Positions 45,136-57,500 of a stretch of 64,000 nt of DNA are shown here, piece after piece (the first letter of the stretch is position 1; each line of letters begins with the position of its first letter). The DNA comes from Diplosphaera chodatii (lineage: Eukaryota; Chlorophyta; Trebouxiophyceae; Prasiolales; Stichococcaceae). A program made the translations under genes and the position numbers. The notes under the pieces are model-generated. The model saw only the letters and a program-made list of their open reading frames with translations, had not been told where the DNA came from and did no database searches. The stretch covers positions 1,302,001-1,366,000 of the forward strand of contig JAALGY010000041.1 of the NCBI GenBank assembly GCA_032358165.1, written 5' to 3'.

Positions 45136-47738
45136 CTACGCCGGTGCGGCAGCGGCGGGCTGCTCCGGGGCGGGTGCGGGAGCCGGCGGCGGCGCGCCTG
45201 CAGAGTTGGTCTCTGGGTGTATCAGCTTTTGGTCCATTGGGCAACGTGCCAAGACACAAGAGACACCTTTTACTCGCCAGACTTACGACACAAGCAACTC
45301 CATGCAGCACAGTACGGTGCGGTGTGGCAAACCTGCGGCGGGCTGCGGCGGGCGCGGGCCGCGGCCACCAGGCGGGCCACGGCCGCCTCCCGGGGGTCCC
45401 CGGCCCCGGCCCCCATCGGGGCGTGGGCCACGGCCGCGGCCGCCGTCCGGCGCATAGCCGCCACGGCCACCAGCAAAGTCGCCTGCACGTTGTGAGCCGT
45501 GGACCGTAAGGTTGGGGCCGATCCACTGCTGCAGGGAGCAGTGCTGGCTTGGGCAGGCATGCACAGTCTGCTGGGCACCCGTGCATCAGGCTGCACATTG
45601 TAGCGGTCTCAAGCACTGCGGACTGACCGCGGCCGGGGCCACGGCCGGGCATGGCGGGGCCGCCACGGCCGCCGGGGCCGCCACGTCCGTAGTACCCGCC
45701 ACGGCCGCCATCAAAGCGGCCGCCGCCACGGCCACCATCACCAAAGCGCCCGCCGCGACCGCCCCGCAGCATGTACAGCGGCTTCTTCTCGTCGACACGC
45801 ACAGTCTGGCCGTCGACTTGCACCTGAGGTATGATGAGACGCCTCGAACACAGCTTTTGCCCCTGTCCACCATCTGACAGATGCCAGCATTTTGGTGGCT
45901 GAGGGCATCTCCTGTCTTGTGACATGCCACAGCCAGCTGCAACCATAGACCACACTGATTGACTCTCTGCAATGTAGTGATGTTTTGCAATGGCCTTGTG
46001 TTATGCTCACCGGGGTGGTGATGGCACTGGACGCAGATGAGGCCTGCGCAAACTCGATGAATGCGAAGGAGGGCTTGTCCTTCTGCGACTTCAGGTTGAC
46101 GGCGCGGGGGCCCGCGAGCGTGCCAAACTGTCCAAACACCTGGCGGCACGTGGCAGCAGCACGTTGATCACTTAATGTCTGCAGGCGGCTCAGCAGTGCA
46201 GCAGGCTCATTGTTAGGCAGGGGCTTAAAAAAAACCCCTAAATGCTCTGCACTGCTGAGCCTCTGGATGCTGACACAGGGGAGATCAGCAGTAAGAGTGC
46301 TTGTCGTCTATGGTGCACCTCGGCCAGCTTCTCAGCAGTGATGTCCGATGGCAGATCCTTGACGAAGATGGAGCAGCCAGGAGCGTCGTCCTGACCGTAG
46401 CCGCCCGCAGCCGGTGCCGGCGCTGCAAGGCCGAAGTGTTACATGTCGAGAGAATAACAAAAATGCCTGCCCAGCAGCTACCCAGGATATCGACGACCAG
46501 GTAGGATGCAGCAGCACAATCGCTCGACCATCAACTGCAGGACGCCCACCCTCGGTGCCGTTGCCCTCCGCAGGCGGGGTGGCGTCGGCGACGGGTGCGG
46601 GCTTGGGCGCGGGACGTGGCGGCGCGGGCTTGGGGGCCGCCTTGGCACCTTGCTTCAGACGCTCGGCATACCTGGAGGGAACCACAGGTCAGATGGTCAC
46701 GGCACGCACATATCATTGGGCAACCCCGTCATCAAGACGGGCTGCTGCGCTCTGCAACACGGCTGAGAGGCACGGGGACGGGCCATGCAGCAGGCGGGCG
46801 CACGTCAGTGGCGCAGCGGGTGTCTCGGGCTCCTCCGCGGCAGCCTCCGGCTCGGGCTCGGCGGGCGGTTCGACGTCTTCTTGGGTGTCTTGCTGCGGTG
46901 CGGTGGGCTCTGTCTCCTTGGGCGCCGCCTGCTCAGGGGGTGGCTGCGGCGCCGCCTCGGGAGCCGGCTGCTGCTGCTGCTGCTGCTGCTGCTGCGGCTG
47001 CTGCTGCTGCTGGGGCGCTGGCGGCGGCGGCGTCGGGGCTGCCTGCTGCTGCTGCGGTGGTGGCTGCTGCTGCTGCTGCTGCTGCTGTGGCGGCGGCTGC
47101 GACGCCGGCTGCGGAGCTGGGATCGGGGGTGCCGGCGCCGGGGGCAGGCTCATCGCCGGCGGCATCGGCGTGCCGTTCAGCTGCGGCGGGTGCTCGATCG
47201 GCGGCGGGTGCAGGCCAGCGTGCGGCGCCCCATAGCCATTCTCTTGGGGGACGGGGCCAGTTGCGGACTCACTGAAGCCCTGAGGCGCCGCCACCAGTTC
47301 TGGCAGCAGCCGGAACAGGTCGTTCAGGACGAAGTAGCCCTTTTCTTGCACCGCCAGGAAAAAGGTCTGCGTGAAGCTGCGCTTGGGGCGGTTCGTGCAC
47401 CGAAGGGAGCCGGTGACTTGCACAATGACGCCGTCATTGAGCGAGTACTGCGAATCCACAGAGTAGATCTCCGTCACCGCGTCCTGGTAGCCGAGCGACA
47501 TGACCTTCTCGTGGATTTTCTTCTGAGAGTTGAAGACCAGCGCCTCGGTGCTGCCTGCCTCCGAGTAGGTCATGGTGGAGTCGTCCGTGTAGAAACGGTG
47601 CAGGAAGTGCGGCTGCTTGTGCAGGACTGTGTAGTACTGCGTCACAAACTGGTTGCCCACCTGTGCCGCCTGAGCCAGCGGCGCGTGGGAGTTCTCTTGC
47701 TGACCGGCCATGCCGTGGCCGGGGTGCATCGCCGCCAT
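45136..47738 (-). CDS. G3BP-like stress-granule RNA-binding protein (NTF2 + RRM + RGG)
   Basis: Seven exons (47738-46804, 46671-46550, 46422-46319, 46139-46011, 45823-45628, 45482-45333, 45197-45136) give 565 residues. The NTF2-like domain (residues about 15-140) includes VGNQFVTQYYTVLHKQPHFLHRFY and GSLRCTNRPKRSFTQTFFLA. A long Pro/Gln tract with CAG runs follows, then TYAERLKQGAKAAPKP. The RRM has CSIFVKDLPSDITAEKLAEVF, FGQFGTL and SFAFIEF. The C-terminus is RGG-rich (GGRGGRFGDGGRGGGRF). This is the G3BP layout, whose NTF2 part dimerises and binds partners such as Caprin/USP10 while RRM/RGG bind RNA to nucleate stress granules. All junctions are GT-AG. The intron between exons 3 and 4 contains a foldback sequence. 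Confidence 0.95.
46187..46261. repeat. Inverted repeat (foldback) in a G3BP-like intron
   Basis: Perfect 15-bp arms (46187-46201 and 46247-46261, GGCTCAGCAGTGCAG and its complement) flank a 45-bp loop. The loop itself has AGGGG / CCCCT around a run of eight A. Wholly inside the intron 46140-46318. Confidence 0.85.
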
Positions 47739-48150
47739 GCTGGCAGGTCTCACACGGGCGCTCTCAACAGCGAGAGCCGCCCAGTGTGTGCTCCCTCTAC
47801 TTGCGCTGCTCACGCCGCCGCGCGGCGGCCCAGCTGGCACGAATCTGTCACGGCCGGGCCAGATGCCTTGCGTGCCTGGCCCTCCCCCGGCACTCCGTCT
47901 GTGCCCTGTTGAGACTCTCCGTGAACGATTTGCATGTATGCGGCAACTAAACTGATCTGCGACATCTAGTTTCTCAGGCTGCGAAGCCGCCCTGCAGCAC
48001 TGAGGGCACGGTACAGCAGTTTGACTGTCATGCGCAAGGGCCTGTGACAGCTACCCATACAGTGCTGCAGCCCGGTTGCGCATGAAGCCACTTCTGATCG
48101 TTCGATCATGCGGTGTCCGTCGGGTTGGCTCATTGAGACGCTGAACATTC
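47739..48150. promoter_or_regulatory. Divergent intergenic region G3BP-like / SET gene
   Basis: 412 bp between outward-facing starts. No motif assigned. Confidence 0.4.
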
Positions 48151-50298
48151 ATGCATAACGCCGGTGGTGCGGTTCCCGCAGCTGCTGATGCATTCCAACG
48201 CTGGCTGGCCTCTCAGGAGGTCAAGTTGCACGGTATCACGTCGGGAGCAGTGTCACACGGACGGAGAGGCGTGATTGCTAGCCAGCACATTCCAGCAGGC
48301 ATGATGCGGATGCTGGTGCATGTGACCGTCATGCGCATGCGGAGGTCCCACTGGCTGCTGGATGCTTGTGTGACCGCCGTCTCTGCACAGGGTCGCTGCT
48401 TCTGCAAGTGCCGGAGGGAGTGCTGATCACAAACCGGGCCGCCCGCGCTGATAGGGCCTTCGCCGCAGCGCTGGCAGACGCAGGCCATGATCTCACGCCG
48501 CTGCAGGTAGACCCGTACAGTGCCATGGCACGACGACGCCGCTGATGGTGCGGAGTGTCAATGCCCGCAGCTTGTGTTCCGTTTTAATCGCGACGTTCCA
48601 TGCATGCAGACGCTGGCGGCATTCCTGCTGTATGAATGCGCCAAAGGGTCCACATCACGGTGGGCACCGTACCTCAGCCAACTGCCTCAATCATACACCA
48701 CCTTCTTCACCTGGGCGGCATGTGATATCGCCGCACTGCAGGTGCTCTTTGCTGCTGTTGGATTTTCACGAGGCGTCTGTTGACAGCATGCCCATCGGCC
48801 GACATGATATACAATGATGCCTGCACTCTTCGGTCTGGCTGCACAGGTGGAGCATGCTATGTCAGAAGCTGCGGAGAGCTGCCGGGCGTTGCATGACGAA
48901 TGGCAAGCAACTGTGCCACTGCTCAACTCCCTGAGTAAGCCCGCTGAAGCCCCAGCAGCCCAGATTTAGCCATGCATCTTGATTATATGGATGTGCTCTA
49001 GAGCGCTGCGTCATGTCGAACCTGTGGTACTGTATCTGATCAGGGCTCACAAGCCGCTGGAGCGGCGTCACCGCCTGGCAGTGGGCCGCCTCTACGCTCG
49101 CATCACGCACCATGCACCTCCCTTTCGATGCGGCGGGTCAGCAACCGCATGCAGCAAGCTGGGACTGTCGGCTTGCAAGCACTCCCTTTCCAGCATCGAA
49201 CCTGCTAAACCCTAGTGTGTAATATCGGATGTGCTCTGAACCGCAGGTGCCCTCACCCCGTTCGGCGACCTGCACAACTACAGGCCGCCTGCGCCGCCTT
49301 TCCTTCCTGAGCTCGCAGGTGCTTCCAACAGCTGCCTGGTGACCCCGACCATGCGTTCCAAAAGGCCAGCACCGGAGTCGTTTTTCTTGCTTTACAGGTG
49401 TTTGTGGGCTGAGCATTGGAAAGGGCGGGCCATCAGGGGATGGCGCCTTTGACGAAGTTTCTGCAGAGTATCGGCTATATACGCGCATTGCACTGAACCC
49501 TGGCGACCAGGTGTTCCTGCAGTACGGCTGCTATACAAACCTAGAGCTGCTTGGTGCGTTTATTTCACAGCTCAGCCTGACAGCTCAGTCTCTAGCCGCG
49601 CATATCTGCAAGCTTGCCATGCTCCTTGACAGCATCACAGTCGGAGGCATGAGCGAGAGCTGTGGTTACTGCAGAGCACTATGGCTTCCAACTGGACGAC
49701 AACCCACACGACACGGCGCTGTTGCCTCGCCATGCGTTGGCTCATGCCCTGGGCACAGAGGCAGCTGCTCAACTGAAGGCAGCCCAGGCATCGGTGCACG
49801 CCTGCGGAGTGCCCAGCTGGGCGCTGCTACAGGTGGCCAGGTCATGTCTGAGGTGCCACATGGTTGTGCTGTACATAAGGGTGCTCCAACATGTTATAAA
49901 GCCAGCTGGTTGTACCACCAGCACAAGCATGCAGCACGATCATGTGCAGGCTTTGCGGCTGGCGGCTGCCTCGCCACAGGAGCTCAAGCGCAGCAGACAC
50001 CTGGCTGCTGCTGGGCAGCCCATCAGTGCCGCCGCTGAAGTGAGGTGTGCATCGTGTGTGCATGAGGCATCAAGTTGAATGGTTCGCAGGGTGCAGCTTG
50101 CAACTGCTCGAACGTCGGGCTCAGGCTGCAAATGTGTTGAGGTCTGCATGCAGAGCAATGGAGCTGTTCCGGAGTGTGTGCTCTGAGGCATCAGCAGGGC
50201 TGCCGACGACTGTGCAGGATGACTTGTCGCAGCTCGCATCTGAGGATCAGGAGCGGCTGAGATTGGCGCTGACATGGCGTATCAGCTACAAACAGTAG
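48151..50298 (+). CDS. SET-domain protein lysine methyltransferase (Rubisco LSMT/SDG40-like)
   Basis: Ten exons (48151-48298, 48391-48506, 48610-48741, 48847-48934, 49044-49136, 49247-49318, 49437-49553, 49675-49832, 49950-50044, 50097-50298) give 406 residues. The N-SET part has SHGRRGVIASQHIPAGSLLLQVPEG (the R-G-hydrophobic and GSLLLQVP region that binds AdoMet). Next come FLLYECAKGSTSRWAPYLSQLP, VTAWQWAASTLASRTM and LTPFGDLHNYRPPAPP, then the catalytic-Tyr segment GDQVFLQYGCYTNLELLEHYGF and a helical Rubisco-LSMT substrate-binding C-terminus. The family trimethylates or monomethylates lysine in non-histone proteins. The usual NHS motif is replaced by HNY, as in the SDG40 subgroup (PFGDLFNY) as I recall it. 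The first intron has a GC donor (48299). Confidence 0.92.
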
Positions 50299-50939
50299 GG
50301 TCTTTTCTTCCTGGTAACGATGCACCTGCCTCACAATGCAGCTGTGCAACCTTTCCTGAACAGTATGGTCGTCTGCAGGGCGCTGCAGAGAGGCGTTGAA
50401 GTGGCGCAGCAGGTGATGAACTACATCGGAAGTGAGTGAGATTTCGACCAAATCTTGGGGTCGGACTGGCGCTCGGAACTGACATCATGCACGGGTGGTT
50501 CATGCCACAGGTGACACGGTGTTCCTAGCTAGGAAGACTGCATCTGGCAGCATGCTGTTGTCAAGCTGCATATTACATGTGGCTGAGAAATCACCTTGCT
50601 GCTGCAGACAGGGGTCGACATGATCAAATGCCTACGGAGTGGAGACAACCAATGACGGGCGGCTTCTGTACAAACTACCGGGACTGTGTTTTGGAGAAGG
50701 CCGACCCAATGCAGTTGCCGAATGTAACCCTGAAAAGACTCATCTTGGTATCCAGAAGCGCCATTGCAATTCAGAGTGTCCCTGTAAAGATAAACCCATC
50801 GAGATTGCCCTCTGCCCACATACCCTCATCCTCTGTCTCAGAGCTGCATCCACCAGTGCCGCTGATGTGCAAGCATGAGTGCTGTACTCTGACTTTGAGT
50901 CGCTGATGCCGTGATTGTAGCAACTCCTGCTACCCAGTA
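50299..50939. other. Convergent intergenic region SET / AlkB-like
   Basis: 641 bp between facing stop codons. A 109-codon plus-strand open frame is present but has no motif. Treated as non-coding. Confidence 0.45.
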
Positions 50940-53726
50940 TCACTTGGCAGTTGTACCGGCGCCATCAGCGCCCTTGTTTAAGTCGGCGGTCAGCGCGATG
51001 TACTCATCCAGGCGCGGGTTCATCACATCGAAGAACAGCCCGGGAAACAGCGCGAGGATGGCCATTGCCGGGTAGCTTGCGGGCAGCTGTGGTGCTGCGT
51101 CAACGTCTTGCAGGGCCTGTGAACGACAGGAATCCTATTGAACTTGCTCTGGGCCATGCGCACAGCACACAACACGATGAGACTCTAGGCGGACGAGTGG
51201 GGACCTGATGGCAAGCTCTGTGCAGCCTGAGGTATGGTCGACACAATAGACATCAGCGCGATTACCTGATAGGGTCGGCTGGCAGTGAGGTGATGGTCGG
51301 CGTGGCGCTGCAGGCGGAAGGTGATGGCACTGGTCGCAATCCAGTTTGCATTCCAGCTGTGCTTCGCCTGCACCTTTTCCCACCTACAGCAGCCAAGCAG
51401 CCTCATCTTTCAGTGATTGCGGCCAATGCAGAGTCTGAGAGTGAGTGTGAGCGGCCTGTGCACCCTGGAATGGCTGGGGTTTGCAACAAGGCTTCCCCTG
51501 TACTTTTACAACTGAGAATGCGTGCAACGGTTTACTACTCTTGCTGCACACCTGCCGTTGTCAAGCATCTGGCGCTCCAGCCCCCAGTGCTCCAAATAGT
51601 TGACCTGCAGCAACAACTCTGCCGTTGTTGCGCCAGGCATGGCGTGAACCCCTATTTGCAGGAACAGAACGATACACCACCACTAACAGGCCTAGCGTCT
51701 TCACCACCACCACAATTCATATCGCAAATGAGCGCACCACTTCCAGCAGCAGCACCGATCCAGCAGCTTGGCCCAGCAGCATGATCAAGCCCTCGACCCC
51801 GAAAGCCCCGTATGAAGCAGCCACCAGCGAGAGCGGGCAGGCAGCCCACCAGACAAACCTGCAATTGTAGCAGTCTAGTACATGATAATCAGAGCTTTAT
51901 ACTATTTGGTCCGTGCTTGGTCGTCATAGTGTTTGACAGCTGCAGCCAGCTGCTGAATGGCTGGCAAAGCTGGGTCACTGCACGGGCGCGGTTATTCTCA
52001 ACATGGTAGCAAGACAGCACCTGCTGCGGATGCTCCAGGGAGCAATGCCGCGGGCGCTGAGGCGGTGGTGCTCAGCTGCTGCGCCGTCGCGCAGGTGCCC
52101 AAAGATGCTGCGTGGCACAAACCCATACACCGTCTCGCCGCGCCGCGCAGTTGCTGGGTCGTCGAACTTGCCGATCTGCAGCGCGACACAGGGTGATTGT
52201 AGAGACTCATCAGTTAAAAGCAGTTGTTTGATGCGGGTGTTGAGCTATGGCGGTAGCACACCGCAGCTGCAAGCAAGGACCACAAACAGTGCGGCTGCCT
52301 GACAAAGGTGATGTGCTGCAGCGCAGGGGCATGGCGCACGTTGACGTGGTGTGCCATGTGACCCAGGCTCCACCACATGTAGTTGACCGTGGCCAGCAGT
52401 GCCGAGGCCAGCAGGTTGTCGCTCTTGTGCCGGCTGTGCACCTGCAGTCAGCACATCCTCGCCATCCTGCGTTACTGGCATCGAGGGATGCGTATATGGC
52501 ATGAGGTCACTGGCAGTGCAGGCATGTTGGCTCTGCTGCTTACCAGCTCGTGCATGACGCACAGCATGACGCCACCAGCTGCTGCTTGACTGATGATCAA
52601 GCCTGCAGCATGCCGGATAGCATGCTCACTTCAGCTTGTGTTTCCGGCTGTCAACGGCTGCAAGCTGCAACCTGTTTTGCAGATGGCATACCAGCTGACC
52701 TGTGAGTGCCAGCGGGTGCAAATCGAAGGTGCCGGCGATATAGCAGGAGTTGAGCAGCGCTGCGAAGTGCAGAGCAGCAAAAGTGTGGAGCACGGTCCGG
52801 TAGGCAGGGTCCTTTTCCACCCCCTTTGCATGGTCCTGCCATCATTCAAGCACAGCACATCTCACGACTGCAGCTCATGAGGGCAGCGCAGTGCATGACA
52901 CCATGGTTGCAGCGTATATGCACAGTCTCACGTGGTCGGATGCCGCAAGGTCGCGTCCAAGGATCACATCCAATGCTGGCACAGCCACAAAATCACACAG
53001 CGCGCCCAGCGAGGCAAAGGCAACCGACACCGCCAGGTGAAGGAGTCCTGCTGCAGGCAAAGGCTTCCCCAAAAGCGCCGCTATAGTGCCGCCCTGGTGA
53101 ACATGGGACGCACAGACCACGTAACCTTCATGCGACATGCTCATGCGATGTGCTGCCCGCTCAGCACAGGGGTTTGCATGCACTGCAGCAGTGGTGCTTT
53201 GACGCACGCGCACATCGAAGCTGGTGACGAATGCCAGCACTTGGTCCACCCAATATGGCCCGTACACCGCCCCCCAACCGGCCAGGAAGCAGCTGGCTGG
53301 CATGAGCAGCGCGGGTGTGTATGCCTGTGCATCATGCGAAGCCTGTTTGAAGGTCCGAAGCGCGTCATAACCACCGACTTGCAGCTGTGCTCGATGTACG
53401 AATAGCAAATTAGAGGTGGGACCGCACATGCACACAGCTTCGCTCACCAGCGGGCCTGGCAGGAGGACCTTGAAGAGGCTTCCGAATGGTGTATCAGCCT
53501 CGACAGCCTTCATCCGCTTTTGCACATACAGCAGTGGGCTCATCAGCGAGAGGTGCTGCATGACGGAGCCTTCCTTGGCGCTGCAGACTGTTTGCAGCAC
53601 ACGTCGCGGCTGTGGCTTGAGCGGGATGGTACGAGGGGTCCGCTCCAGGGCGCTCAGCACACCGCGTCTCGACACACGGTCAGGACACACCAACGAGCGG
53701 TTCAATGCACCTGCTTTCAAAGCCAT
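50940..53726 (-). CDS. AlkB-type membrane di-iron hydroxylase (alkane monooxygenase-like)
   Basis: Eleven exons (53726-53448, 53324-53214, 53093-52932, 52835-52700, 52581-52544, 52441-52304, 52175-52021, 51858-51741, 51604-51552, 51383-51266, 51116-50940) give 494 residues. The Arg/Ser-rich N-terminus resembles a plastid transit peptide. The eight-histidine pattern is present: HELVHSRHKSDN (box 1), SLGHMAHHVNV (box 2), then DDPATARRGETVYGFVPRSIFG, VNYLEHWGLERQ and SWNANW with LQRHADHH (box 3), ending near LPASYPAMAILALFPGLF. This order, including NYxEHxGL and LQRHxDHH, is that of bacterial AlkB/xylene monooxygenase rather than acyl desaturases. Expected chemistry: O2-dependent terminal hydroxylation of hydrophobic chains with a rubredoxin-type donor; the substrate in this organism is unknown. 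All junctions are phase-consistent. Confidence 0.9.
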
Positions 53727-54522
53727 CGTGGCAACGGCGGGTGCATATTGCAATCGCTCAGTAAGCAGCGCGCGAGATGTTCCGACACCTGATCGCGCTG
53801 AGCTGGATGCCAGTCGTCACACAGGTCGTGAGGTCGTCACACACGTGTAACCTCCCAAGGGGTGTAGAGAGCTTGCAACCTCCAAGCTCCAGCCAGCCTG
53901 CTCTCAGTTCTCAGCGGACAGCAGACTCTGGACCAGAACGCAGGAGGCGCGTCGTGGTTGGCGTGATTGGTGCTGCAGTGCATGCGCAGCCGAAAGCTGT
54001 CGCTCTCTGACTTACATCTCGGCGTGACCAATCCTGTGCTGCACTATTGCATATACTGAACACACTATTCAGAATCATGTCCCGACAGTTGAAGACAGTC
54101 ACCTCCCAACCTGGCAGCACTGAGGACCGCTGCAACCGAAGGTGCTTCCACCCTCCCAAAACAGCAGACAGCAGCCGGCAAGGCTGCAGCTGAGCAGTGC
54201 AGCCGGCGGCAGCGGCCAGGCCCCCATCCCACAGCTGCAGATGGTACGGCTGCTGTTGCGCTATGCCAGCTGCAAAGGCAGCGAATGCCTACCAGCGCAT
54301 GCCGCTCATGTCTCGCGGCGGGTGCGGGTGATCCGCTTCCGCGTTGTGGTCCCTGCCGCATCTGCCTCATCCTGCAGCAAAGCAACGGTTGTAATCATCA
54401 GTTAAAGTTGAGGAGCAACATGATGTACATTTGTTCGTGCACGGCAGCACTGTGCCATGCCTTGTCATCAAGGGCAAGTAAGGTGCTAGCAGGATAAATG
54501 AAGAAACTTGACATGATGCTGG
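53727..54522. other. Intergenic region between AlkB-like start and calnexin stop
   Basis: 796 bp between two minus-strand genes: the AlkB-like promoter/5' UTR and calnexin 3' UTR. Open frames on both strands lack motifs. Confidence 0.45.
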
Positions 54523-57500
54523 CTATTGCTGTCTCAATCTGCACACCTCTGCCTCATCCTCCTCCTCCTCTGCAACATCTGCGATGGCTGCCGTGTCATC
54601 TGCTGTGACGGTGTCCTCCTTCTTGACAACGCTGGCGGGCGGCACTCTGTCGGGGAATGCCACCTGTTGCAGCATACAGAAAGTAAAATGTAAGAATGGG
54701 CATATCCGCCAGTACCTCATTGCACACATGCACAGGGCAGGCTTCAGGCTTTGGCCTAAAGCTTTGTGAGCAGTGTTACTTGCGGCGGCCAACAGTGTGC
54801 ATGGCACGCAGAAGACAAAGCCATCACACCCACCTGGCCCTTGGTGCTGAAGAGCGCTGAGATGCCGACCAGGATGAAGCACGACGGGATCAGCAGGGCG
54901 CCGTACAGAACATACGGACGTGGCGAGATCCAGTCGATGGCCTTCGACACATATGGCTGTGCTGCCTCCAGGAAGGGCGCCTGCGCGACGGTACGAACGA
55001 GTAGTGTCAGCACGGTTGGCGCGCAGTCTGCTAGGAATAAAGTACATTTTCAGCACTCGCGGCAGACCCTCAAAACACGAGGCAGACTGCCAGGCATGCA
55101 CCATGATATAAGTGGACAGCAACACGCACAGCACATTTGAGGGCATGCTTCTCGAGATGGTGGCATACCTTGTCGACCAGCGTCGAGAACCACCCATTGA
55201 GCTTGTCAGACAGCGCGTCAGCGGAGCTCTCCTTCGTCTCGTCCGCCTTCCGCTTGGCTGCCTCCGCAGCCTCCTTTTTCTTAGCCTCCTCCTCCTGTTT
55301 GAAAGGGAATTAGCCGGCTGTCAATGCACGATTGGGTTTGCATGAGATTGCTCTGCCATTCTGACCGTGGCTGCATGTGGTCCAATGTGCGCAGCAACCA
55401 TCATGCTTGATATGATTCTCTGCAAGGATGGGCCGCCAGCTTTCATGGGTTTCAAGTGAAGGTACGCTCAGCGCAGCCCACAGAGGAAGACCAACAGCAG
55501 CTTACCTCCTGCTCGTGCTTGGGCGCCCATGTCTTCTGGCGGAACTCCTCAGCCACCGCAGGGTCGTTGGCAACCACGATGTCGTTGAAGTAGTAGTTGT
55601 TGTCCATGGTCCAGATCTCAATGGCTGCGGCGTCGATCTTGCCGATGTTGGCCAGCGGCGTGTCATCCTTGTAGTATGCCGGGTTGGCAATCTTGCGTGG
55701 CCGCCAGATGCCCTGGTGGAGGAACAAGGTGGTGTGCTTTGGGGGTCATTGAGCATGGGTGCTGCTCTGCAAACTATGCAGCAGGTGGAAGCTGCTGCAC
55801 ATCTGTAGCAAGCGCCGCCAGCCAATGCCTGCCTGAACCTTACCATGCACACTGCGAGATGTGAAGCATGCAAATGATCTGCAGCCCCACCTTGTATGCG
55901 GGGTTGTCGATGAGCGCCGCGGACCACTTGCCCTTGTAGTCGGGGTTGGCCTTGGTGGGCCGCTTCCACTCGCCGCAGCCGGGCGCGTCCTTGCAGGCGG
56001 GGTTGGGGATGCGCGGCGGCTCCCACACGCCATCCTCCTCCTCGTCCCAGTCCTCTGGCTGCTTTGCCTCTGCATGCAGCTGGCGCTGACATCAGCAGCT
56101 CCCTGACACTCTCTGCTTCTATGGCAGCACCGGGCCATCAATCAACGATGGAAGCGAGAGAGCAAAGAACACTGTGAAGTGCAGGTTGGCTTCCTAGGGG
56201 CAACGAACTAGGGGCAATGAAGCGCACCAGGGTCGTCAATCTCGTCGGGCTCATCATCCAGCCAGCCCTCGGGCTTCTGCGCGTCCTCATCGGGGATCTC
56301 CTTGGGAGCGTCCTCGTCCCAGTCGTCTGGCTTCTTGGCCTCGGGGTCCGGGATCCTGATAGAAGCAACAACATGCCTGTCAGCATGAAGCCTGTGAACA
56401 CCCGATGTCAATGTTTAACGTCCTACCTGCAAACCACATGCAGTTGTCTGCAGGTGCTGCTGGTGTAGGCGATTGGAGATAAGGCAACCAAACGCACTTG
56501 GCGGTGTCCACCCAGTCCTCGGGCTTCGAGTCCTCTGGGTCGTCAATCTCCTCTGGTGGGTTGATTGGCGGCTCAAAGTCCTCGAACACGCTGCCCGACT
56601 TCTTGCTCTCACCATCAATCAGCACATCATACCTGCAGCGCTCGGGTCAGTTTGAGTAACGTCTGTTCAGCAGGCGCGTGCACATTTGCGGGTTGCTTGC
56701 AACTCATGTGGGCTACTGCACCGTGCACACAGCTCACGTGTTGTTGGGGTGCAGCACTGCAGTGTACACGTGCGTCTTGTCGTCCAGCAGCACGGCGGGC
56801 GGCAACTTGAGGTGCTTCTCCTCGATCTCGCCCGTCTTTGGGCTCTTGTGCCGCAGAATCAGGTGCACCTGCATCAGGACAACACCAGAGTCAGCTTCGG
56901 ACGATGGTGAACATGGATGTGCAGATCTCACACGTGATTGTGGGCTTGAAGGTCAGTGTCATCTGCAGGGCCGGGGGTGCCAGAATGCCACTGAGGTGCC
57001 GCTGCACCCTGAGCACGGCGCTCGCGCCCACCTTGTTGGTGGACCCGCACTTGTCGGGACCAAACATCACGGTGTACGCCGAGTCGTCCTTCAGCTCCTC
57101 GAACTTGATGTCCGCATCAGCCGTCAGGAACTTGAGGTATGCGCCGCCGCATGTCAGGCCGTCCGACAGCTTCAGGTCATACTGCAGGACGAGGCCCTGT
57201 GCGGGGTCGGTCGTCTCCGGCAGCGCCGTGGCAATGCCATAGTGGCGCGCCTTCTCCGGCACCTGTTCGTGAGACAGCACACAGCACGGCCATCAGAGCA
57301 GTTTTACCAATTGCATTTCCAGGCATACCAGATACACGCCTGCCTGCGGTACGTATCACAACGTGTCGCTGCAGACACGACCAGCGCACCAAGAGTTGAA
57401 GTTGTGAAAGCTCCAACTTGCCACAAGGACCTGATCACAGAGGGGCAAACAGAAGGGCGTCACCTTCAAAGCGGCATCGCTGGCGCCTGGCGGTGCCTCG

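Noticed and set aside
46785..47912. A 375-codon plus-strand open frame antisense to the G3BP-like gene
   Set aside because: It is Leu/Arg-rich shadow coding opposite the NTF2 and Pro/Gln exon; GC-rich codon use on the true strand keeps the complementary frame open. No motif on that strand.
50577..50906. A 109-codon plus-strand frame after the SET gene
   Set aside because: No start context, motif or splice partner; lies in the convergent 3' UTR region.
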